From: Chloroflexota bacterium
GTDB taxonomy: Bacteria > Chloroflexota > Anaerolineae > Anaerolineales > Villigracilaceae
DNA length: 64,000 nucleotides
Direction: 5' to 3'
Assembly (NCBI GenBank): GCA_016213105.1
Contig: JACRBN010000002.1
Location: 112,042 to 176,041, forward strand
Position numbers and translations under genes: made by a program. This document shows positions 34,899 through 44,302 of the stretch, in pieces. How positions within the stretch are numbered: the first letter of the stretch is position 1; the number at the start of each line of letters is the position of its first letter. The notes under the pieces are model-generated. The model saw nothing but the letters and a program-made list of their open reading frames with translations. It did no database searches and was not told the DNA's origin.

Positions 34899-35759
34899 AT
34901 GGATATACGTGCTGGGATCATCGCCACGATCCTGTTGGTTGCCGCGGCGGGCTTCTTTTTCATACAGTTGGGCGTGCGCACCTACATGGCCTCGCGCAAG
35001 TTGACGTTTTACCGCCTGCGTTCACAGCGCATGGGTTCGGCCTGGCGTTCGGTTGCCATCGGCGTGCTGTTGGTCATTATTGTGGCGCTGTTGTCCCTGT
35101 ACGGCGAGCCTGTGGCCTTTTACTATTTTCCGCCCTCGCCCACCATCACCTTGACGCCCACGACCACCCTTTCCCCGACCATCACGCTCTCCCCGACCAT
35201 CACCCTGACCCCGACCGTGACGGATACCCCGTCGGTGACGGATACTCCCACGCCCACCACCACGCCTTTCCTGCCGCCTGCCATCGAGGCCCTGTTCTCC
35301 AGCGAGGTGACGCCCAATCCCGCGGCGATCTTCAGCCCGCTCGATTTCACGGAGAACTGCTTTGACCTGGGCAATTACGAATCCCAGACCGTGTTCCAGA
35401 ATCCCATCACGGGTGTGTGCGCGGTCTACTCGTATGACCAGATGGTCCCGGGCGCGCAATGGACCGCGCTCTGGCTGCGCCAGGGGGACCTGGTTTGCCG
35501 GGAAACCCTTCCCTGGGACGGTAATACGGGGGGCTACGGTTTTGCCGAATGTACTGCTCCGCTTGGCGGTTGGCAGCCCGGGACGTATGACGTGCAGATC
35601 TTCGTCGGTTTGGAATGGAAGGTGGTTGGGCAATTCATCGTCCAGGGCGATGCGCCCACGCCCGAGCCGCCGACCCCCACCCTGTCCCCAACCGTGACCC
35701 ACACCCCCAGCGTGACGCCGACCTCCATCCTCGCGCCCAATCCCACCCCAACCCCGTAG
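34899..35759 (+). CDS. Membrane-anchored Thr/Pro-rich hypothetical protein
   Basis: 286 residues with two N-terminal membrane helices (about 5-25 and 48-68), a Thr/Pro/Ser-rich linker (TITLTPTTTLSPTITLSPT and onward) and an extracytoplasmic domain of about 120 residues (AIFSPLDFTENCFDLGNYES, then WQPGTYDVQIFVGLEWKVVG), ending in another Thr/Pro tail. The linker looks like a cell-surface stalk. The frame is open far upstream, but the TATAAT box and ATG at 34899 define the likely start. Function unknown. Confidence 0.7.
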   Translation: MDIRAGIIATILLVAAAGFFFIQLGVRTYMASRKLTFYRLRSQRMGSAWRSVAIGVLLVIIVALLSLYGEPVAFYYFPPSPTITLTPTTTLSPTITLSPTITLTPTVTDTPSVTDTPTPTTTPFLPPAIEALFSSEVTPNPAAIFSPLDFTENCFDLGNYESQTVFQNPITGVCAVYSYDQMVPGAQWTALWLRQGDLVCRETLPWDGNTGGYGFAECTAPLGGWQPGTYDVQIFVGLEWKVVGQFIVQGDAPTPEPPTPTLSPTVTHTPSVTPTSILAPNPTPTP

Positions 35760-35765
35760 GTGCTT

Positions 35766-36251
35766 ATGTCTGATCAAAAACCCTCCCAACACTATTACCC
35801 CGATGCCCTGGCGCACTGCTACGGCTGTGGCCGCCTGAACGAGTTCGGCCACCAGATCCAAAGTTTCTGGGAGGACGGCGAGTCGGTCTGCCGCTTCATG
35901 CCCAAGCCGTACCACATCGCCATCCCAGGCTACGTCTACGGCGGACTGCTGGCCTCGTTGATCGACTGCCACGGCACGGGCAGCGCCTCGGCGGCGGCCT
36001 ATCGCGCCGAGAACCGTCCCATGGACAGCCTGCCCGCCCTGCGCTTCCTGACCGCCTCGTTGCACGTGGATTTCCTCAAGCCCACTCCGCTCGGCGTGGA
36101 GCTCGAAGTCCGCGCCACCATCAAGGAGATCAAGGGCCGCAAGGTGGTCGTCGAGCAAAGGTTGCTGGCGAACGGGATTGTCACCGTGCGCGGCGAGGTG
36201 GTGGCCGTGCAGGTGCCCGAGCAGTTGGTCGAGGATTTGTTGAAGGGGTAG
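35766..36251 (+). CDS. PaaI-family thioesterase (hotdog fold)
   Basis: A 161-residue hotdog-fold protein. The motif PGYVYGGLLASLIDCHGTGSA is the active-site region of PaaI/YbgC-like acyl-CoA thioesterases, and HVDFLKPTPLGVELEVRATI is the following strand pair. The N-terminal CYGCGRLN is common in this subgroup. The physiological acyl-CoA is unknown. ATG 35766 is preferred to GTG 35760, which directly abuts the previous stop. Confidence 0.82.
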   Translation: MSDQKPSQHYYPDALAHCYGCGRLNEFGHQIQSFWEDGESVCRFMPKPYHIAIPGYVYGGLLASLIDCHGTGSASAAAYRAENRPMDSLPALRFLTASLHVDFLKPTPLGVELEVRATIKEIKGRKVVVEQRLLANGIVTVRGEVVAVQVPEQLVEDLLKG

Positions 36252-36269
36252 GCCTGACGGAAGTCGCAC

Positions 36270-36306
36270 AAAAAAACGGGCGGGGTCATTCGACCCGGCC
36301 CGTTTG
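36270..36306 (-). terminator. Intrinsic terminator between convergent genes
   Basis: AACGGGC-GGGTC and GACCC-GCCCGTT form an imperfect stem around ATTC. Seven T follow on the minus strand, so it mainly serves the SRPBCC/psuG transcript. Confidence 0.8.
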
Positions 36307-36323
36307 CGTTTCAAGCCGTCATC

Positions 36324-36716
36324 CTATGTCTCAAAATACTCGCGCATCGGCGAAAAGTAAAAATCCTCCCAGCCCTGTCGGTATGAATCCTCCTGGTCGG
36401 GGGGCATGTCCGAGTGGATCAGGGTCAGGCGCGTGCCGCCCCCCACAGGCTTGAGCTGGATTTCCAGGCGCGAATCAGGCGCGCCCTCGGGAAAGCCTGT
36501 CGTCCGCCAGGCCTGGACAATGCGCTGCGAAGGCTCGAGTTCGAGCGTGACGCCCGTGATGTATCCATCCCAGGCGCTGAATGTGCCGCCCACCCTGCCG
36601 TCCACCTGGGCGGGCGAGCCTGTCAATGCTGCGTGACCTTCGCTGTCCAGCCAGTCTGTGTAAATCTCCTCGGGGCTGGCAGGCAGGAGCACGGTCAATT
36701 CGAAGCCATTCGACAT
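36324..36716 (-). CDS. SRPBCC/AHSA1-like protein
   Basis: A 130-residue START-like fold protein. Features are ASPEEIYTDWLDSEGHAALTG at the N-terminus, VGGTFSAWDGYITGVTLELEP in the middle and GWEDFYFSPMREYF at the C-terminus, the usual activator-of-Hsp90-homologue pattern. Members bind hydrophobic ligands; the role here is unknown. It follows the psuG gene by eight bases and is likely co-transcribed. Confidence 0.82.
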   Translation of the reverse strand: MSNGFELTVLLPASPEEIYTDWLDSEGHAALTGSPAQVDGRVGGTFSAWDGYITGVTLELEPSQRIVQAWRTTGFPEGAPDSRLEIQLKPVGGGTRLTLIHSDMPPDQEDSYRQGWEDFYFSPMREYFET

Positions 36717-36724
36717 GCTGTCTC

Positions 36725-37642
36725 CTACAGGGCGCGCGTTCGTTTGCGGGCCGTCAGCGCGCGGGCGATCTGAGCCGCCAGGCGCGCATTGTTCAACAGC
36801 AGCGCCAGGTTGACGCGCATCGAGCGGCTGCCCGTCAACTCGCTGATGCGTTGCAGCAGGAAGGGGGTCAGGGCCTGGCCGCGGATGTTCTTCACGACCG
36901 CCTCCTGCGAGGCCTGGGCGATGAACGGGTCCATCTCGGCCTTGGGGATGGCGACCGCCGCGGGCACGGGATTCGTGACCAGCACCGCGCTCTTCATCCC
37001 CGCGCCCCAATGTGCCTGCGCGAACGCGGCGATCTCTTCGGGCGATTCGAGTTTTGCGCTGATCTTCAATCCGCTTTCGCGCGAATAGAAGGCGGGGAAA
37101 TCCTCGGTCTGGTAGCCGACCACGGGCACGCTCATCGTTTCGAGGTATTCCAGCGTGGCAGGCAGGTCGAGGATGGCCTTGGCGCCCGCGCACACCACGA
37201 TCATGGGCGTGTCGGCCAGGGCCTGCAAATCGGCGGAGATGTCGAACGGGGACTCGCGGTGTACGCCGCCGATCCCGCCCGTGGCGAAGACCTGGATGCC
37301 CGCCTGTTGGGCCACGAGCATTGTGCCTGCCACGGTCGTGCCGCCGTGCGATTTTTTGACGATGGCGGTGGCGAAGTCGCGGCGGCTGACCTTGATGGCC
37401 TTGGCCTTCGAGAGTTCCTCGACCTCAGAGTCGATCAGCCCCACGCGCACCTGTCCGTTGAGGATGGCGATGGTGGCGGGGGTGGCGCCTTCGTCGCGCA
37501 CAGCGGATTCCATGTCCCGCGCCAGGTACAGGTTCTCGGGGTGGGGCAGGCCGTGTGTGACGACAGTCGATTCCAGGGCGACGATGGGCAGCGAAAGCTT
37601 GAGCGCCCGGGCAATATCAGCGGAGGGGGTAAAAAATTTCAT
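36725..37642 (-). CDS. psuG: Pseudouridine-5'-phosphate glycosidase
   Basis: A 305-residue enzyme that reversibly splits pseudouridine 5'-phosphate to uracil and ribose 5-phosphate. LPIVALESTVVTHGLPHPEN near the start and VFATGGIGGVHRE in the middle are family signatures; the lysine in VSRRDFATAIVKK lies in the expected active-site region. Length is normal. No psuK kinase gene is adjacent. Paired with a small SRPBCC gene downstream. Confidence 0.93.
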   Translation of the reverse strand: MKFFTPSADIARALKLSLPIVALESTVVTHGLPHPENLYLARDMESAVRDEGATPATIAILNGQVRVGLIDSEVEELSKAKAIKVSRRDFATAIVKKSHGGTTVAGTMLVAQQAGIQVFATGGIGGVHRESPFDISADLQALADTPMIVVCAGAKAILDLPATLEYLETMSVPVVGYQTEDFPAFYSRESGLKISAKLESPEEIAAFAQAHWGAGMKSAVLVTNPVPAAVAIPKAEMDPFIAQASQEAVVKNIRGQALTPFLLQRISELTGSRSMRVNLALLLNNARLAAQIARALTARKRTRAL

Positions 37643-37662
37643 GGGTTTTTATTTTCTACGAT

Positions 37663-39297
37663 CTAATTGGGAGCGGCAGGTTTGCCGTTCCCGTTGCGGC
37701 CCGCGTAATGGGCGCCCTTCCAGCCGAGCAGTTCATCCATGCTATCAATGGCTGCATCGATCAACTGGAGCAGCGCACGGTCGTCGGGATTGCCCTTCTT
37801 GATGATGACTTCCCGGGTTTCGGTGGCCTGTTCGCGGTAGCTGACCAGCAGGCGTTTGACGGCCTCGCGATGCGACATGGCGGGGTTTTCCAGGTTTTCG
37901 TGGTGACGCGCGAGCGGCGCCTCCTGGATGATCTGGATGGTCTTTTGCTGGGCGGCATCCGTCGTGACGCCTTCGATGGCCTTGTCGCTGCCGCGCGCGG
38001 CATTTTCGATGCTTAACTTCCAGGCGTCCAGGTGATGGTTGAGTACGGCGTCCACCGAGGTCTTCCAGGTGCCCACGCCGATCCAGTCCAATTGCACGCC
38101 GCGCTGGTTGGCCTGCGAGGCGAAGCTCTCGTGGAAGCGCGCGGAAAGGTCGGGGCGCGGCACGAAGGTGGGCGGCTCGCTCGGCGCGTTGACGTCCGGT
38201 CCCGGTTCGCCGGGCGGGATAACCTTTTGGGTCTGCTCCAGCACGGACTGGGCCTGCCGCTGCGCCGCCTGGATTTCCAGGATGCCATAGCTGGAGAGGT
38301 ACTCCGTCAGCTTGCGTTCGCTCATGAAGCGGCCCAATTCACCGCGGATGGCCCCGACCATGGGCGGGCCGATGGGCGGCTGGATGTCCTCGAAGGCGCC
38401 CTTGAGTTTGGTTTCCTTGCGCACCGCCATGCTTTGGCCGTAGACCAGATCCTGCACCACCTCATCGCCCTTGAAGGGATTGGGTTCCTTCAGGGTGCGC
38501 GTTTTGCTTCCGCGCCAGATGCTGAAGCGCATGGACACGTCCGTGGCGCTGATGGGAATGCCTTCCAGGCTGCGGCTTTTGATCTCGCGGTTGTCCTGGT
38601 CGCGCAGGTCGACGTGCTGGTCGCGCAGGTCGATGGCCGCGCGGAAGCGCTCGAAGCCGTCGATCAGCACGGCGCCGTCCACGGTGGGGCCGATCACGTG
38701 CGGGCGGCCGTCGGGTTTCTCGAACAGGACGACCGAGTTGCGATCCACCTCCACGTGGCCCGGGCCGCCGATGGCGTAGATGCGGGACTCTTCCTTCTTT
38801 TCGAACTCGCCCTCGCGGATCTTGACCGTTTCACTGCCGCCGCGCAGCGCCACCTCGGTGATGAACTCGCACGCGATCCCGACCGGCTTCTCGAAGATGT
38901 CTGCCAGGTAGAGCGCGGCCAGGTGGATGGCGGCGTAATATGGGAACAGCAGGATCGGCACGTAGCGCAGGATGTTCGTCCACGAGCCGAAGGCGAAGCG
39001 CAGCAGTTCGAACGTGGTTGTGAAAACCTGGTCGGCCTGCCTGGGATTGAACAGGGCGATGAAGATGGCGCGCAGGCGCACGCTCCACTCCTCGGGCTGT
39101 GGATGCAGGGCCACGATGATCACGAACAAGAGCAGCAGGAAGAGCACGATCAGGGTATTCTGGCGGCGGCTTGCGCCCTCCAGGGTCAGGTCGAAGGTGC
39201 GGTTGATGGCACAATCGCGGATGCGGCGAAGGTTGCGGCTGAGGCTGGCGGCCTCGTATTCCAGCGGGGTCTGGGGGTTGTTGGAGGGCATCGTCAT
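37663..39297 (-). CDS. SPFH/band 7-like membrane protein, second of a tandem pair
   Basis: 544 residues. Two membrane segments lie at about residues 45-65 and 100-130, followed by a domain with AIGGPGHVEVDRNSVVLFEK and later ISATDVSMRFSIW, similar in layout to band 7 proteins, and a helical, Gln/Glu-rich region. The ATG at 39297 overlaps the stop of the upstream gene (ATGA); an ATG seven codons earlier is possible. It is related in architecture to the preceding gene, and the two products probably form a heteromeric membrane scaffold. This is inference. Confidence 0.6.
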   Translation of the reverse strand: MTMPSNNPQTPLEYEAASLSRNLRRIRDCAINRTFDLTLEGASRRQNTLIVLFLLLLFVIIVALHPQPEEWSVRLRAIFIALFNPRQADQVFTTTFELLRFAFGSWTNILRYVPILLFPYYAAIHLAALYLADIFEKPVGIACEFITEVALRGGSETVKIREGEFEKKEESRIYAIGGPGHVEVDRNSVVLFEKPDGRPHVIGPTVDGAVLIDGFERFRAAIDLRDQHVDLRDQDNREIKSRSLEGIPISATDVSMRFSIWRGSKTRTLKEPNPFKGDEVVQDLVYGQSMAVRKETKLKGAFEDIQPPIGPPMVGAIRGELGRFMSERKLTEYLSSYGILEIQAAQRQAQSVLEQTQKVIPPGEPGPDVNAPSEPPTFVPRPDLSARFHESFASQANQRGVQLDWIGVGTWKTSVDAVLNHHLDAWKLSIENAARGSDKAIEGVTTDAAQQKTIQIIQEAPLARHHENLENPAMSHREAVKRLLVSYREQATETREVIIKKGNPDDRALLQLIDAAIDSMDELLGWKGAHYAGRNGNGKPAAPN

Positions 39298-40910
39298 GTC
39301 TGATTGCTCTCCAGCCATTGCAGAATGTCTTCCAGTTCCTGGAGTTCGTTGCTGGCGCGGCGGTGCATGCGGTCGTTGCGCACCAGCAGCATGCGCGAAC
39401 GGCTGAGCAGGGACTTCACGGTCTCCTTCAAACCCTTCGCCTCCCGTTTCGAATCCAGCACGCTGTAGGCGATGTCGGTGGTGTAGCCCGTCATGGCCTT
39501 TTCCTGGCCGCTCAGGGTGGCATAACTGCGGGCCAGCTCGATGCGGTCGCGTTCCTTGCGGGCGTTATCCAGCCAGTTGGCGGTCCATTGGTTAACGAGC
39601 TGTTCCTCCACCTTGGTTGGGAAGCGCAAGGTGCTCACGCTGACCGAAGTGACGCGGATGCCGCGTTCCTTGAGCAGCCTGTATTCCCGGCTTTCCCGCC
39701 AGCCGGTCTGGGGTTCGCCGTTTTGGTTGAGTACGGGCGACTTGGGGTTGGTCATGCGTTCCTTGAGCATGAAGTTGATCACCTGCAAGGCGGTCTTCCT
39801 GCTCGTGTCGGGCGGCTTTCCTCCGGCCGGCCTGGCTGCGACGTCGGCCGCGGCGGCCTTGACAGCCTTCTTCCCCCCGCCTGTCTCGCAGCGGTCGGCC
39901 AGTTTCTCCAGCCAGTGATTCGTTTCGTGGAGCATTTCCGTGACGGCCCTGGCAAGCGTTCCCTGCTGACGGTCGGTCATGGGACGCTTGAGCGCCTCGG
40001 TATCCTGCGCGGGCGGCAGCGGACTCTCCTGCGGGATGGCCGTGGGCATGACACAATTTGTCTCGAACAATTGCATGAGCTTGAACTTGCTCATGAACTC
40101 GCGCCACAGGTCGGCGGCCACGTAGGCGGGCAGTTCGTTCCAATCCACGTTGTATTCGAGCGTTTTGGGCTTCGCGTTGGGGTTGACCGCCTGGTTGATG
40201 ATCGCCCTGGAGACGGCCTCCTCGCTGTAGCCGAAATGCGACCCGGGCCGGTCGCCCTTGATCGCGTCGGCGTCGATCTTGAATGAGACTGAAATATTGG
40301 GTACCACTTCGATGCCGTCGCGGGTCAACGCGCTGGTCATCATGCGCCGCTTCTGGATTTCCTTGAATTCATCCTCGCTGGTATTTTCCCCTTTGGCCTT
40401 GAAGGGCTCGTCCTTCTCGCCCGGCCCGATGTTTTGACTTTGGACGTGCAGGCTGACCGTGGCGGCGATCTTTTCCCCGCCACCCGTGAAGTGGACGCCC
40501 GGCCCGAAGGTGTTCTTGAGCGAAACGTCCACGTGCGTGACCGCCGCGCTGGCCGTATCCAGCCACAGCACCCCCGCGCCTTTGCGTTCGCTTTCCCCGG
40601 GACGATCCACGGCCTGCCCGTTCTTGATGAAAATGGCCGGGCCGCGCATCCCGCCCAGGTAGCCCATCAGGCGGTCGAAGATCTTCTGGCGCTCCTCGAA
40701 GGTTTGCACCGGCAGGACGAACTGCGCAAAGAAGGCAATCCAGAAGAGGTGAAGGACAAATAAAATAAAGAGGTCCCTCAATATCGTGTAAAGTATCAGT
40801 GTCCCCTCGCGCCACTGGAAGTACAGGGCGGCTGCATAGGCAAAAAACGAAATTACCCCCAGAATGATGAGGGAAAATCCAGGTTTTTGATAAAAGCGAG
40901 TTTCGTCCAT
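39294..40910 (-). CDS. SPFH/band 7-like membrane protein, first of a tandem pair
   Basis: 538 residues. Two hydrophobic segments occur in the first 90 residues (FSLIILGVISFFAYAAALYF and LFILFVLHLFWIAFFAQFVL). LWLDTASAAVTHVDVSLKNT and LTRDGIEVVPNISVSFKID resemble the strands of SPFH (stomatin/flotillin) domains. A long helical part follows with VTSVSVSTLRFPTKVEEQLVNQW, another SPFH-like feature. Start chosen at ATG 40910, behind a TACAAT sequence. Translationally coupled to the next gene. Exact function unknown. Confidence 0.62.
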   Translation of the reverse strand: MDETRFYQKPGFSLIILGVISFFAYAAALYFQWREGTLILYTILRDLFILFVLHLFWIAFFAQFVLPVQTFEERQKIFDRLMGYLGGMRGPAIFIKNGQAVDRPGESERKGAGVLWLDTASAAVTHVDVSLKNTFGPGVHFTGGGEKIAATVSLHVQSQNIGPGEKDEPFKAKGENTSEDEFKEIQKRRMMTSALTRDGIEVVPNISVSFKIDADAIKGDRPGSHFGYSEEAVSRAIINQAVNPNAKPKTLEYNVDWNELPAYVAADLWREFMSKFKLMQLFETNCVMPTAIPQESPLPPAQDTEALKRPMTDRQQGTLARAVTEMLHETNHWLEKLADRCETGGGKKAVKAAAADVAARPAGGKPPDTSRKTALQVINFMLKERMTNPKSPVLNQNGEPQTGWRESREYRLLKERGIRVTSVSVSTLRFPTKVEEQLVNQWTANWLDNARKERDRIELARSYATLSGQEKAMTGYTTDIAYSVLDSKREAKGLKETVKSLLSRSRMLLVRNDRMHRRASNELQELEDILQWLESNQT

Positions 40911-40973
40911 GGGTGAATGAAATTGTATAACATCTTGATGAAAACTGAAAGTGCTGGTTTGCCCCATTGGTAC

Positions 40974-41011
40974 AAAAAGGGCCGACAGTTTGCAAACTGT
41001 CGGCCCTTTTT
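40974..41011. terminator. Perfect palindromic terminator of clpC
   Basis: AAAAAGGGCCGACAGTTTG and its exact reverse complement form a 19-bp perfect stem with T-runs on both strands. It lies directly after clpC and would also insulate the next gene. Confidence 0.92.
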
Positions 41012-41023
41012 GATTGGGTGCGG

Positions 41024-43513
41024 TTATACCGTCGGCGCTGCGGCTTTTTCCTCTTCGCGTTCGAGGGAAATCTCGCCGTCCTCGTTGAGGTTGATCAGGA
41101 CGGTGGCGCCGTCGTTGAATTCGCCGGCCAGCAGTTTGTCGGACAGCGGGTCCTCCACCTTTTGCTGGATGATGCGGCGCAGGGGGCGGGCTCCAAATTC
41201 GGGATCGTACCCCAGGTCCGCCAACACAGCCAGCGCCTCGGCGGTGGCGCTCACGATCAGGTTGTGCTCCTTCAAGCGCTCGGACACCTTGAACAGTTCC
41301 AGCGAGACGATCTGCTGGATGTCTTCCTTGTTCAGCGAGCGGAAGATGACCGTGGCGTCGAGGCGGTTGAGAAACTCGGGGCGGAAGGCGCGCTTGAGCG
41401 AGTCGTTCAGGCGCTTGCGCATCTCGTCGTAGGTGACCTTTTCCTCGGCGGCCTCGTCGCGCTTGAGCTGGAAGCCCAGGCCGGTCTGCTTCTTGATCAG
41501 GTCCGCGCCGATGTTGGAGGTCATCACGATGATGGCGTTGCGGAAGTCGACCTTGCGGCCCTTGGCGTCCGAGAGGTGGCCCTCTTCCATGATCTGAAGC
41601 AGCATATTATGCACTTCGGGATGCGCCTTCTCCACCTCATCGAACACGACGATGGAGTAGGGGCGGCGGCGCAGGGCCTCGGTGAGCTGGCCCGCGTCCT
41701 CGTACCCCACGTATCCAGGAGGCGCGCCGACCAGGCGGCTGGCGGTATGACGCTCCATGAACTCGGACATGTCGAGCTGGATGGCGGCCTCTTCACTGCC
41801 GAACATGAACTTGGCGAGGGCCTTGGTCAGCTCGGTCTTGCCCACGCCTGTCGGCCCGAGGAACATGAATGAGCCAATCGGACGCTTGGGGTCCTTCAGC
41901 CCGGCGCGGGCGCGGCGCACCGCGCGCGAGATGGCGAAGATCGCATCCTCCTGCCCAATGATGGCCTTGCGCAGTTCATCCTCCATCTTGAGCAGGCGCT
42001 GCGATTCAGCCTCAGCCAACTGCATCAGCGGGACGCCCGTCCACATGGAGACGACCTCGGCAATATCCTCGGCCGAAACGACGGGACTGTTGGCGCGGTC
42101 CCAGCCCGAGCGCAGGCGCTCGATCTGTTCGTTCAACTCGTACTCGCGCTCCTCCCACTCCTTCACGTCTTCGGTGTTGCCTTCCTCCTGCGCCAGCGAA
42201 CGGTTCTGGCGCGCCTGGCGCAACTGCCCGAAGAGATCCTTGGCCTGCTTGGCGGCCGGGGATTTGTACATGCGCACCCGCGAGGAGGACTCATCGATCA
42301 GGTCGATGGCCTTGTCGGGCAGGAAGCGCTCGGTGACATACCTGGACGAGAGGTGGGCGGCCGCTTCGAGGGCCTCGTCCGAGATGACGAGGTGATGGTG
42401 CTCCTCATACGCGCTGCGCACGCCCTTGAGAATCTCGATGGTCTCCTCCTCGGACGGCTCCTCGACCAGCACGGGCTGGAAGCGGCGTTCGAGCGCCGCA
42501 TCGGATTCGATGTGCTTGCGGTATTCATCCAGCGTGGTTGCGCCGATGACTTGCAGCTCGCCGCGTGACAGGGCAGGCTTGAGGATGTTGGCCGCGTCGA
42601 CGGACGAGCCAGCGGCTCCCGCCCCGACCAGCATGTGCACCTCGTCGATGAACAGGATCGCGCCCGACTGCTTCAACTCGTCGATGACGCGCTTGAGGCG
42701 TTCCTCGAACTGGCCGCGGTACATGGTGCCTGCCACCAGCGAGCCCACGTCCAATTGCAGGACGCGCTTGTTCATCAGCGGCGCGGGCACGTCGCCTTCG
42801 ACGATGCGCTGGGCCAAGCCTTCCACGATGGCGGTCTTGCCCACGCCCGGTTCGCCGATCAGCGCGGGATTGTTCTTGGTGCGGCGCGCCAAAATCTGGA
42901 TGACGCGCTCGATCTCCATCTGGCGGCCGATGACCGGGTCGAGTTTCTTTTCCTCGGCCTTGGAGGTCAGGTCGCTGGCCAGTTGGTCGACGAGCGGGGT
43001 CTTGGGATTGGCAGGCTGGTTTCCGCTCTTGGCCTGCTGCTGGGGACCAGCCGCGGCAGCCGTCGGGGAGGAAGTGGATTCGTTCAACACGCGGCGGGTC
43101 TGGCGGCGGATCTGCTCCGCGCTCACGCCCAGGCGGCGCAGGACTTCCATGGCGCGGCCTTCCACGCGCACCAGCCCAAGCAGGATGTGCTCGGTGCCGA
43201 TGTAGTGATGCCCGAGGCGGCGCGCCTCGTCCACGGCAAATTCGAGCACCTGTTGGGTGTCGACGGCCAGTTCGATGCGGCCCGGGTCGAAGCTGGGATC
43301 GACGCTGGCAACGCGTTCGATGATCTCGCGCATGCGGTTGGAGGTCATGCCCAACTCGCGCAGAACGCGGCCTGCGACCCCGCCCTCTTCATCCATTAAT
43401 CCAAGTAAAAGGTGCTCGGTTCCAATACTGCTTTGTCGGGCTCGTTCGGCTTCCTGATGCGCCAAACTTAGCACACGCCTTGCTCTTTGAGTAAATCTTT
43501 CCATGCTTGCCAT
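41024..43513 (-). CDS. clpC: ATP-dependent Clp protease ATPase subunit ClpC
   Basis: 829 residues, standard ClpC length. Two Clp_N repeats (1-145) are followed by the first AAA domain with GEPGVGKT, a middle coiled-coil domain with [15 protein letters not shown], and the second AAA domain with GPTGVGKT and [15 protein letters not shown]. The C-terminal D2 small domain ends in a short charged tail. It unfolds substrates for ClpP, which is not in this window. GAGGAG precedes ATG 43513. A perfect terminator follows. Confidence 0.95.
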   Translation of the reverse strand: MASMERFTQRARRVLSLAHQEAERARQSSIGTEHLLLGLMDEEGGVAGRVLRELGMTSNRMREIIERVASVDPSFDPGRIELAVDTQQVLEFAVDEARRLGHHYIGTEHILLGLVRVEGRAMEVLRRLGVSAEQIRRQTRRVLNESTSSPTAAAAGPQQQAKSGNQPANPKTPLVDQLASDLTSKAEEKKLDPVIGRQMEIERVIQILARRTKNNPALIGEPGVGKTAIVEGLAQRIVEGDVPAPLMNKRVLQLDVGSLVAGTMYRGQFEERLKRVIDELKQSGAILFIDEVHMLVGAGAAGSSVDAANILKPALSRGELQVIGATTLDEYRKHIESDAALERRFQPVLVEEPSEEETIEILKGVRSAYEEHHHLVISDEALEAAAHLSSRYVTERFLPDKAIDLIDESSSRVRMYKSPAAKQAKDLFGQLRQARQNRSLAQEEGNTEDVKEWEEREYELNEQIERLRSGWDRANSPVVSAEDIAEVVSMWTGVPLMQLAEAESQRLLKMEDELRKAIIGQEDAIFAISRAVRRARAGLKDPKRPIGSFMFLGPTGVGKTELTKALAKFMFGSEEAAIQLDMSEFMERHTASRLVGAPPGYVGYEDAGQLTEALRRRPYSIVVFDEVEKAHPEVHNMLLQIMEEGHLSDAKGRKVDFRNAIIVMTSNIGADLIKKQTGLGFQLKRDEAAEEKVTYDEMRKRLNDSLKRAFRPEFLNRLDATVIFRSLNKEDIQQIVSLELFKVSERLKEHNLIVSATAEALAVLADLGYDPEFGARPLRRIIQQKVEDPLSDKLLAGEFNDGATVLINLNEDGEISLEREEEKAAAPTV

Positions 43514-43628
43514 AATACGATTCTCCTCGACCCATTCGAATAGGACGGGTCTGATTGGATTTTACCAAAAAGGTGGGAATATCCGCGTAGGAAAAAGGTT
43601 AGAGTTTCCTGAAGTGGATGAAAGCATG

Positions 43629-43666
43629 AAAAAAGCCCCGCAAATCATCAGATTCGTGGGGCTTTT
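43629..43666 (-). terminator. Intrinsic terminator after the coiled-coil gene
   Basis: AAAAGCCCC and GGGGCTTTT form the outer stem with a partly paired 18-base interior, followed by T-rich sequence on the minus strand. Confidence 0.75.
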
Positions 43667-43682
43667 GAGCGGACAGACGGGA

Positions 43683-44282
43683 TTACTTTTTCAGGTCGGC
43701 GGCGATGGTTTCGTAGAGGTAGTTGGTGAATGCTTCGAGGGTCGTGGTGGTTGGGCTTTGCACGAATTTCGAAAACAGTTCCAATGCCTTGACGTCCCCG
43801 GTGGCTATGACCTTTTTCAAAATGTCGGTGTCAGTTTCCTTGGTCACGTAGATGGCCGTAATGACATCCATCAACTTGCTCGTATCTTCAATGCGGTTCT
43901 TGACAACGGTGGCCTTGTTTTGCGCTTCGGTCAGGTCACTCTGGGCGGATTTCTGTGTGGCTTTGGCGTCTTCGATCTTGGACTTGGTCTGTTCGATGTC
44001 GGTCCTGGTCTGGGCGACCTCCGCGGCCAGCGCGGCGTTTTCGCCTTTGAGGGTGTCATACTTTCCCTGCAATTCGACGACCTGCGCCTTCGTGGAGGTC
44101 AGTTCGTTTGTCAGGGTGTTCCCCCGGTATCCCAGCCAGCCGACAACGGCCAGCAGGGCGACAACCACCAGTCCAACCAGGAGATTGACGAGCCAGCCCA
44201 GGTTGCTCTTTTTGGGCGCCGCCGCGGCTGGTTGAACGTCTTCAACGGAGTTAGTGGGTTCAGGTTGCATTTGATTGCTCAC
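43683..44282 (-). CDS. Membrane-anchored coiled-coil protein, copy B
   Basis: 199 residues. After a Pro/Ala-rich N-terminal tail comes one membrane helix (LVNLLVGLVVVALLAVVGWL), then a coiled coil of about 85 residues (heptads from LTSTKAQVVELQGKYDTLKG), and a C-terminal globular part with DTSKLMDVITAIYV and FTNYLYETIAADLKK. It is a paralogue of the next gene upstream (44303) with the same order and shared DTSKLMDV and ETIAA motifs. Function unknown; may act in envelope organisation. Confidence 0.7.
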   Translation of the reverse strand: MSNQMQPEPTNSVEDVQPAAAAPKKSNLGWLVNLLVGLVVVALLAVVGWLGYRGNTLTNELTSTKAQVVELQGKYDTLKGENAALAAEVAQTRTDIEQTKSKIEDAKATQKSAQSDLTEAQNKATVVKNRIEDTSKLMDVITAIYVTKETDTDILKKVIATGDVKALELFSKFVQSPTTTTLEAFTNYLYETIAADLKK

Positions 44283-44302
44283 ATTCTATCGATGGATGCT
44301 GG

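Noticed and set aside
38032..39303. A 423-codon open frame on the + strand
   Set aside because: It mirrors the SPFH-like gene on the other strand and has low-complexity Gln/Asp/His/Val composition typical of antisense frames.
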